Part shown: in pieces, positions 6,108 through 10,506 of the stretch
Numbering within the stretch: position 1 is the first letter of the stretch
How the letters are laid out: the number at the start of each line of letters is the position of its first letter
Assembly: GCA_910587495.1 (NCBI GenBank)
Contig: CAJUMT010000120.1
Location: forward strand, 1 to 10,506
Reading direction: 5' to 3'
From: an uncultured Lachnospiraceae bacterium
Lineage (GTDB): Bacteria; Bacillota_A; Clostridia; Lachnospirales; Lachnospiraceae
Length of the DNA: 10,506 nucleotides
The notes under the pieces: model-generated
The model's database searches: none
The model's input: the letters and a program-made list of their open reading frames with translations, nothing else
What the model was told of the DNA's origin: nothing
Made by a program: the position numbers and the translations under genes

Positions 6108-6161
6108 TTACTCCTTTCCCGTTGCTATTCTTCTGGTTACCATTATTTCCCCCGCAATCAT
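6108..6161 (-). pseudogene. Possible relic of the sigma-54 RpoN box
   Basis: A 17-codon frame in the spacer between rpoN and cfa, shifted relative to rpoN, reads MIAGEIMVTRRIATGKE. Its centre resembles the end of intact sigma-54 proteins, where a stretch like GIxVSRRTVAKYRE forms the RpoN box that contacts the -24 element. The bases that would be T-V and K-Y of the box seem deleted, and CGGGAAAGGAG could be the leftover R-E part. It now also supplies the cfa ribosome binding site. Chance similarity over so few residues is possible. Confidence 0.35.
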
Positions 6162-6172
6162 ATATTATCCAA

Positions 6173-7300
6173 CTAAACGAACAGTTTCTCCATCAGTACC
6201 GTTCCTTTGGGATGCTGAATATATTTTCCGCTGACCGCATTTCGAACGGTAGATTCTTTGAGGCCAAGCCTCTGCGCCGCCTGCGCCAGCGTCATGGGCA
6301 CCGGCCTTTGATCTTCTTCAAAATATCCCTTCTGCCACTCTAACACAGCCTCTGATACCTGCAGGATCGTCTTTTTCCGCGCATCAACCGCATGCAGGAT
6401 TTCCCGGGCGCGCTGCAGCTTGTTCTGAAAGTACGCTAAAAGTTCTTCGTCTTCACTTTCTGAAAGCATTTTTAAATAAAATTCATTCAAATGATATTCT
6501 CCCAGCCAGCTGTCATTCAAAGTTATATCCCATTGACCGCCCTTCTCTTCAAAGAGAACATCCGGAATCACATAGCTCATCTTCCCTGAGTAAAAACCGG
6601 ATAAAGGCATAGGATTTAAAGTCCTGATAAAAGCGATATATTTACGCGCCGTCACAGAAGATATACCTAATCCCCTCGTAATTTTGCTCAGCCTCCCATG
6701 AAGAGCGTCATCCAGATAGGAATGGATCATACTGATCAGCGCCTCTTCTTCTACGTTCAGCGCCTCCACCTGCTTTAGCAGACATTCCGACATATTTTCC
6801 GCAAAGATCCCCACCGGTTCCAATTCCCTTAAATCATCAAGGCACTTTTTGACTGTCTCCACAGGAGTGCCGGATATTTGGGCAGTCTCTTCCGGCGAGA
6901 TTGGATAAAATCCGCTGTCCTCCAGGTTCAGAATCAAAAAATCAATCAGTTCCCATTCATCCTTCGTATAGCGATTGACATTTAACTGGTCTTTCAGATA
7001 AGTACGCAGCCTGTCGGCGTCTTCTGCCATAGACGCTTTTTTTATGGAAGGGTCTACTCTGTCGCTGTCTCCGTAACCATCGTTAAAATCCCGAAATCCT
7101 GAATACCAGGACTCAAATTCCTCCGTGACTCCTGGTTCTCCGCTGCCTCCTGTATGTTCAAACAGCGGATTCTCCAGATATTCATTATTTAAAAAAGAGT
7201 GCAGTTCCGTATTGCACATTCCCAGTAATTTTAAGGACTGTGCATGCGTCTGTGACAATAACTGCTTTTGTTCTTTGGTCATTTCCATACGTTCGCTCAT
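6173..7300 (-). CDS. rpoN: Sigma-54 factor lacking the RpoN box
   Basis: Sigma-54 directs RNA polymerase to -24/-12 promoters and needs an AAA+ activator. From ATG 7300 the protein is 375 aa, against roughly 430-480 for intact members. Region I (about 8-48) is clear: LLSQTHAQSLKLLGM ending LENPLFEH. After an acidic linker the core-binding domain (about 85-275) shows LIDFLILNLEDSGFY, LEPVGIFAENMSECL (diverged from LDPPGVGARxLQECL) and IRTLNPMPLSGF. The first DNA-binding helix-turn-helix ends LKESTVRNAVSGKYIQHPKG. It stops eight residues later with TAG, where normal proteins continue about 70 residues to the RpoN box. The start at 7300 has AAGGAG eight bases upstream and lies two bases after the punA stop; a start at 7345 would overlap punA. 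It may be decaying or a factor with altered promoter recognition. Confidence 0.85.
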   Translation of the reverse strand: MSERMEMTKEQKQLLSQTHAQSLKLLGMCNTELHSFLNNEYLENPLFEHTGGSGEPGVTEEFESWYSGFRDFNDGYGDSDRVDPSIKKASMAEDADRLRTYLKDQLNVNRYTKDEWELIDFLILNLEDSGFYPISPEETAQISGTPVETVKKCLDDLRELEPVGIFAENMSECLLKQVEALNVEEEALISMIHSYLDDALHGRLSKITRGLGISSVTARKYIAFIRTLNPMPLSGFYSGKMSYVIPDVLFEEKGGQWDITLNDSWLGEYHLNEFYLKMLSESEDEELLAYFQNKLQRAREILHAVDARKKTILQVSEAVLEWQKGYFEEDQRPVPMTLAQAAQRLGLKESTVRNAVSGKYIQHPKGTVLMEKLFV

Positions 7301-7302
7301 TT

Positions 7303-8130
7303 TCACCGCTCCTTCTGCCAGTCCAAAAGAAGCTGTTTTACCCATGCGCAGAGTTTTTGGCTGCTCTCGTCGGCAATCCGCATCACTTCTTCGTGTGTGT
7401 GTTTTTTCTCAGAGATCCCTGTAGCCATATTGGTAATGCATGCTATTCCCAGCACTTTCATCCCCAGATAATTGGCGGCGATCGTCTCCGGCACAGTGGA
7501 CATACCTATGGCATCTGCACCTAACACAGCATAGGCACGGATCTCTGCGGCAGTCTCATAGCATGGACCGCTAAAAATGGCATAGACTCCTTTTTGATAA
7601 GCAATATCCAGTTTTTGCGCCGCATTTTCCGCTTTTTGTATTAGTTCTTTAGAATATGCTTCTGTCATATCCGGAAAGCGCACCCCAAAACGCTCGTCAT
7701 TTTCGCCAATCAGGGAATTATTGCCCAGCATATTAATATAATCAGTTAAAAGCATCAGATCCCCCGGTGTAAACGCGCGGTTAATTCCGCCGCACGCGTT
7801 TGTAACAATCAGATCTTTCACACCCAAAAGCCGCATCACATAAATGGGATAGGTCACTTCTTTCATACTAAAACCTTCATAATAATGAAACCTTCCCTGC
7901 ATGGCTGCAATCACCGTCTGTCCGATCTTTCCGATGACCAGATTCCCTGCATGGCCTTCTACATGAGACTTAGGAAAACCTGGTATCTGCGCATAGGGGA
8001 GTACAGTTCTGTCTTCCATCATATCTGCCAGAGCGCCGAGACCACTTCCAAGGATCATGCCTATGACCGGCTTTTGGTCTGTCCTGCGCTGTATATATTC
8101 GGCAGATTCTTTTACTTTGTCGTAAAACAT
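7303..8130 (-). CDS. punA: Purine nucleoside phosphorylase, trimeric type
   Basis: The enzyme cleaves purine nucleosides with phosphate to the free base and (deoxy)ribose-1-phosphate in purine salvage. The 275-aa length fits the trimeric PNP/MTAP family. Visible signatures are the phosphate-binding GSGLG (28-32), VEGHAG with His60, GRFHYYEG (79-86), TNACGG (110-114), FSGPCYETAAEIRA with Glu192, GADAIGMSTVPE, and ITNMATG with Asn234. The Glu/Asn pair points to 6-oxopurine substrates (inosine, guanosine) and away from methylthioadenosine. GGAG lies about ten bases before the ATG. It is the first gene of the cluster and has its own sigma-A promoter. It is coupled to rpoN, whose ATG lies two bases after its TGA. 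It corresponds to PunA/PupG of Bacillus, not to hexameric DeoD. Confidence 0.93.
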   Translation of the reverse strand: MFYDKVKESAEYIQRRTDQKPVIGMILGSGLGALADMMEDRTVLPYAQIPGFPKSHVEGHAGNLVIGKIGQTVIAAMQGRFHYYEGFSMKEVTYPIYVMRLLGVKDLIVTNACGGINRAFTPGDLMLLTDYINMLGNNSLIGENDERFGVRFPDMTEAYSKELIQKAENAAQKLDIAYQKGVYAIFSGPCYETAAEIRAYAVLGADAIGMSTVPETIAANYLGMKVLGIACITNMATGISEKKHTHEEVMRIADESSQKLCAWVKQLLLDWQKER

Positions 8131-8198
8131 AGATTTCTTCTCCTTTATTTATTGTTCCGCTCGTCAAATCCCGACATTTTCAGACGTTTTATTTTACA

Positions 8199-8227
8199 AT
8201 TATATCTGTATTTTGGCACTCTGTAAA
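8199..8227 (-). promoter_or_regulatory. Sigma-A promoter of punA-rpoN-cfa
   Basis: On the minus strand TTTACA (8222-8227) and a perfect TATAAT (8199-8204) are 17 bases apart, giving a leader of about 60 bases to punA. It is back to back with the acetyltransferase promoter, 25 bases between the two -35 boxes. Confidence 0.75.
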
Positions 8228-8252
8228 GGGGATAATCTGCCGTAAGCTTACA

Positions 8253-8281
8253 TTGCATTTCCTCCTGCTTTTTTGTATAAT
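8253..8281 (+). promoter_or_regulatory. Sigma-A promoter of the GNAT gene
   Basis: TTGCAT (8253-8258) and a perfect TATAAT (8276-8281) are 17 bases apart. The leader is about 20-25 bases and contains AAAAAAGGAG six bases before ATG. A perfect 10-bp palindrome, GTAAGCTTAC (8242-8251), sits immediately upstream of the -35. Confidence 0.78.
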
Positions 8282-8310
8282 CATTACAATACATAAAAAA
8301 GGAGATACCG

Positions 8311-8829
8311 ATGTTCAGAAAAGCTACCGAAAAAGATATCGAACAGATTGTGAAACTATATGACCAGATCCATACGGAAAATGAAGCCGGGAGAATGACC
8401 ACCCAATGGGTTAGAGGCATCTATCCCACGCAGGAAACAGCTGAAACTTCCGTCCGTAAGGGAGACATGTTTGTAAAAGAAAACGAGGGTAAGATTGTGG
8501 CTGCCGCCAAGATTAACCAGATACAGCTTCCGGACTACGATAAAGCTGCATGGGAATATGACGCTCCAAAAGACCAGGTGATGGTACTGCATACCCTGGT
8601 AGTCTCACCCGAAGATAAAGGGAAAGGCTATGGCTCTTCTTTCGTATCTTTCTATGAGACTTACGCGCGGGAACACGGCTGCCGCTTCCTCCGCATGGAT
8701 ACCAGCGTAAAAAACCTCGCTGCCAGAGCGCTTTATAAAAAACTCGGGTACAAAGAAGTTTCTGTTATATCCTGCGTATTTAATGAAATTCGCCATATGG
8801 ATCTGGTCTGCTTAGAAAAGAAATTATGA
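8311..8829 (+). CDS. GNAT-family N-acetyltransferase
   Basis: This is a cytoplasmic enzyme that would transfer an acyl group, normally acetyl from acetyl-CoA, to an amine. The substrate cannot be told from sequence. The 172-aa product starts with the usual MFRKATEKDIEQIVKLY strand-helix. Motif A, VVSPEDKGKGYGSSFV (97-112), holds the pyrophosphate-binding turn. Motif B, NLAARALYKKLGYKE (135-149), is the typical C-terminal arm. An insert around 73-88 (PDYDKAAWEYDAPKDQ) precedes the strand VMVLHTLVV and may shape the acceptor pocket. GGAG lies six bases before the ATG. The gene stands alone between a divergent operon and a shared terminator with dnaJ. Assignment to family is firm; assignment to RimI or any antibiotic acetyltransferase is not supported. 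Confidence 0.9.
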   Translation: MFRKATEKDIEQIVKLYDQIHTENEAGRMTTQWVRGIYPTQETAETSVRKGDMFVKENEGKIVAAAKINQIQLPDYDKAAWEYDAPKDQVMVLHTLVVSPEDKGKGYGSSFVSFYETYAREHGCRFLRMDTSVKNLAARALYKKLGYKEVSVISCVFNEIRHMDLVCLEKKL

Positions 8830-8841
8830 TCCGTCATACGC

Positions 8842-8877
8842 AAAAAAGCTGCCGACGCAAGTGCCGACAGCTTTTTT
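8842..8877. terminator. Bidirectional terminator between GNAT and dnaJ
   Basis: AAAAAAGCTG pairs with CAGCTTTTTT, extended by further partly mismatched C/G-rich pairs around a short loop. Both strands read the stem into six T residues, so it can end the GNAT transcript rightward and the dnaK-dnaJ transcript leftward. Confidence 0.88.
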
Positions 8878-8892
8878 ATGCTGTTATTTATG

Positions 8893-10068
8893 TTACTGGT
8901 CTTCCAGGCTTTCTTTCAGTTTATTGATAAAACCTTTCTTTTTGGGTTTTCCGTTCTCGGTTTTTTGATTCAGGGTATTCCCACTCTCTAAATCGTATTC
9001 TTTTAGTGCTTCCTTGGCCGCATGACTCAATCCTGTAGGCACTTCCACCACCAGCGTCACATAATGGTCGCCCCGCACACTTTTATTGCGCAAAGAAGGC
9101 ATGCCTTTGCCGCGCAGGCGGACTCTTGTGTCGGTCTGGGTTCCGGCTTTTACATCGTACTCCACTTCTCCATCCACTGTCTTAATCCGAATAGTCCCTC
9201 CAAGGACGGCCACCGGAAAGCTAATAGGTACAGTGGAATAAATATCCATATCCTGCCTCTGGAACTGGGGATGGCGTGATACGATCACTTCCACCAGAAG
9301 ATCGCCCCTGGGGCCTCCGTTGACGCCTGGTTCTCCTTTGCCCCGGATGCGGATGCTCTGCCCGTTATCAATACCTGCGGGTACTGTAACTGATATTTTC
9401 TTTTTGCTGGCAATATAACCGCTTCCATGACAATCCGGACATTTTTCTTTGATGATCTTGCCGGTTCCGTTACATTCCGGACACGGACGCACATTCTGCA
9501 CCATACCGAACAGGGACTGCTGCGTATACACCACCTGGCCTTTGCCATCGCACTTAGGACAAGTCTGGGGAGAAGTACCCGGTTTCGCGCCGCTTCCGCG
9601 GCAGCTTTCACACTCGTCTTTGAGCGTCAGCTCCAGCTCTTTCTCGCATCCTTTCACCGACTCGTCAAAGGTAATGCGTACACTGGTCCTTAAATTCGCT
9701 CCCTGCATAGGACGGTTGCCGGCTCTTCGGCTCCTTCCGCCTCCGAAGAGATCTCCGAAAATATCGCCAAAATCGCCGAAGATATCTCCCATATTACTGA
9801 AGTCGAAATCCCCGAACCCGCCGCCTGCGCCGCCCTGTTCAAAGGCGGCGTGGCCAAACTGGTCATATTTCCTCCTCTTATCCGCATCGCTTAAAACAGC
9901 GTATGCTTCCGAGGCTTCTTTGAATTTCTGTTCTGCTTCTTTATCTCCGGGGTTCGCATCCGGATGGTACTTTTTAGCCAGTTTGCGGTATGCGCTTTTA
10001 ATGGCTGCGTCATCCGCGCTTTTATCCACGCCAAGGACTTCATAATAGTCTCTTTTTGTCTCTGCCAT
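8893..10068 (-). CDS. dnaJ: Chaperone DnaJ (Hsp40)
   Basis: DnaJ delivers unfolded clients to DnaK and stimulates its ATPase. The 391-aa protein is a complete type I Hsp40. The J domain (about 5-70) carries the essential HPD at 35-37. A Gly/Phe-rich linker runs about 72-112, with GDIFGDLFGGG. The zinc-binding region has four CxxCxGxG repeats beginning at Cys153, Cys170, Cys196 and Cys210, all intact. The two substrate-binding barrel domains and a short C-terminal tail follow. GAAAGG about ten bases upstream precedes the ATG. It follows dnaK by 44 bases on the same strand with no terminator between, so the two are co-transcribed. Control would come from upstream of dnaK, outside the window; no heat-shock operator lies next to dnaJ. 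Confidence 0.98.
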   Translation of the reverse strand: MAETKRDYYEVLGVDKSADDAAIKSAYRKLAKKYHPDANPGDKEAEQKFKEASEAYAVLSDADKRRKYDQFGHAAFEQGGAGGGFGDFDFSNMGDIFGDFGDIFGDLFGGGRSRRAGNRPMQGANLRTSVRITFDESVKGCEKELELTLKDECESCRGSGAKPGTSPQTCPKCDGKGQVVYTQQSLFGMVQNVRPCPECNGTGKIIKEKCPDCHGSGYIASKKKISVTVPAGIDNGQSIRIRGKGEPGVNGGPRGDLLVEVIVSRHPQFQRQDMDIYSTVPISFPVAVLGGTIRIKTVDGEVEYDVKAGTQTDTRVRLRGKGMPSLRNKSVRGDHYVTLVVEVPTGLSHAAKEALKEYDLESGNTLNQKTENGKPKKKGFINKLKESLEDQ

Positions 10069-10112
10069 ATGCTATCTACCTTTCATCCTGCCGCGATCAA
10101 GCGCCTAAAATC

Positions 10113-10506
10113 CTAGACTTCACGGTAATCTCCGTCTACAACATCATCTGCCGCTCCTGAAGCCTGCTCCGCACCGCCCATATCCGGACCTGCGCCCTGC
10201 GCGCCTCCCTGCGCCTGTGTCTGCTCATACATTTTCTGGAATAATTTCTGAGCCGCATTCATCAGGTCTTCTCTTCCTGCTTTCAACGCGTCAATATCAG
10301 AATCGGAAATGTCAGTCTGGTTCGCGGTACGGTCGATGACCTCTTTTAAGGAAGCAATCTTTTCTTCTACTGCTGATTTCTCAGATGCATCCAGGTTCGC
10401 ACCTGCTTCTTCCAAAGCTTTCTCTGTCTGGAATACCATAGCATCCGCATCGTTTCTTGCGTCGATGGCTTCTTTTCTCTTCTTATCCTGCGCCTCGAAC
10501 TCAGCT
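10113..10506 (-). CDS. dnaK: Chaperone DnaK (Hsp70), C-terminal part
   Basis: This is the 3' end of dnaK, open at the right edge of the window; 130 codons are visible. The segment AEFEAQDKKRKEAIDARNDA is the start of the alpha-helical lid that closes over the peptide-binding cleft. It continues MVFQTEKALEEAGA and ends with a Gln/Gly/Ala-rich tail and VVDGDYREV before TAG. The disordered tail with an acidic end is usual for DnaK. The ATPase domain and beta-sandwich are outside the window. An internal ATG at 10439 is in frame but is not the gene start. Confidence 0.95.
   Translation of the reverse strand, partial: AEFEAQDKKRKEAIDARNDADAMVFQTEKALEEAGANLDASEKSAVEEKIASLKEVIDRTANQTDISDSDIDALKAGREDLMNAAQKLFQKMYEQTQAQGGAQGAGPDMGGAEQASGAADDVVDGDYREV

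Noticed and set aside
6173..7345. Longer rpoN start at 7345
   Set aside because: It would overlap punA by 43 bases. ATG 7300 has a well-placed AAGGAG and begins directly before conserved region I.
8145..8420. 91-codon minus-strand frame upstream of punA
   Set aside because: It spans both promoters of the divergent region and the antisense of the GNAT gene, and shows no conserved features.
9449..10045. 198-codon open frame on the plus strand
   Set aside because: It lies entirely antisense to dnaJ. Its Ser/Pro-rich composition is the mirror of the Gly/Phe and zinc-finger codons, and there is no ribosome binding site.

Overview
The window looks like a chromosomal segment of a low-to-mid GC Gram-positive gut anaerobe, most likely a member of the Lachnospiraceae/Clostridia. 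The reasons are strong AGGAGG-type ribosome binding sites, sigma-A promoters with 17-bp spacers, a DeoR-fruK-fruA fructose module, and a dnaK-dnaJ pair of Firmicutes type. The genus cannot be fixed from sequence alone. No RNA genes of the tRNA/rRNA type, no CRISPR array and no complete mobile element are seen.

Layout. Positions 1-299 hold a fru-distal tail: a hairpin, a doubtful 72-codon reading frame with one membrane helix, and a possible insertion-sequence end at the left edge. Positions 300-3355 (minus strand) carry fruK then fruA. They are separated by 224 bases that contain two tandem, similarly folded RNA elements. A divergent DeoR-family regulator (3550-4296, plus) faces them across an intergenic region with two paired TCARTCA operator candidates. 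Fructose enters through FruA as fructose-1-phosphate, FruK makes fructose-1,6-bisphosphate, and the DeoR protein probably represses the set. A small heat shock protein (4297-4737, minus) abuts the regulator tail to tail with no gap. Its promoter is covered by a 25-bp palindrome that is neither CIRCE nor a CtsR box.

Positions 4934-8130 (minus) form a likely operon of a trimeric purine nucleoside phosphorylase, a sigma-54 factor and a cyclopropane fatty acid synthase, running from a good sigma-A promoter to a strong terminator. The sigma-54 gene stops after the core helix-turn-helix and lacks the RpoN box. The 66-base spacer after it appears to hold a degraded, out-of-frame remnant of that box. 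A GNAT acetyltransferase (8311-8829, plus) has its own consensus promoter and shares a bidirectional terminator with dnaJ. dnaJ (8893-10068) and the 3' end of dnaK (10113 to the window edge), both on the minus strand, close the window.

The observations most worth following are the tandem structured element between fruK and fruA, the truncated sigma-54 with its apparent relic, and the unassigned operator at the hsp20 promoter.
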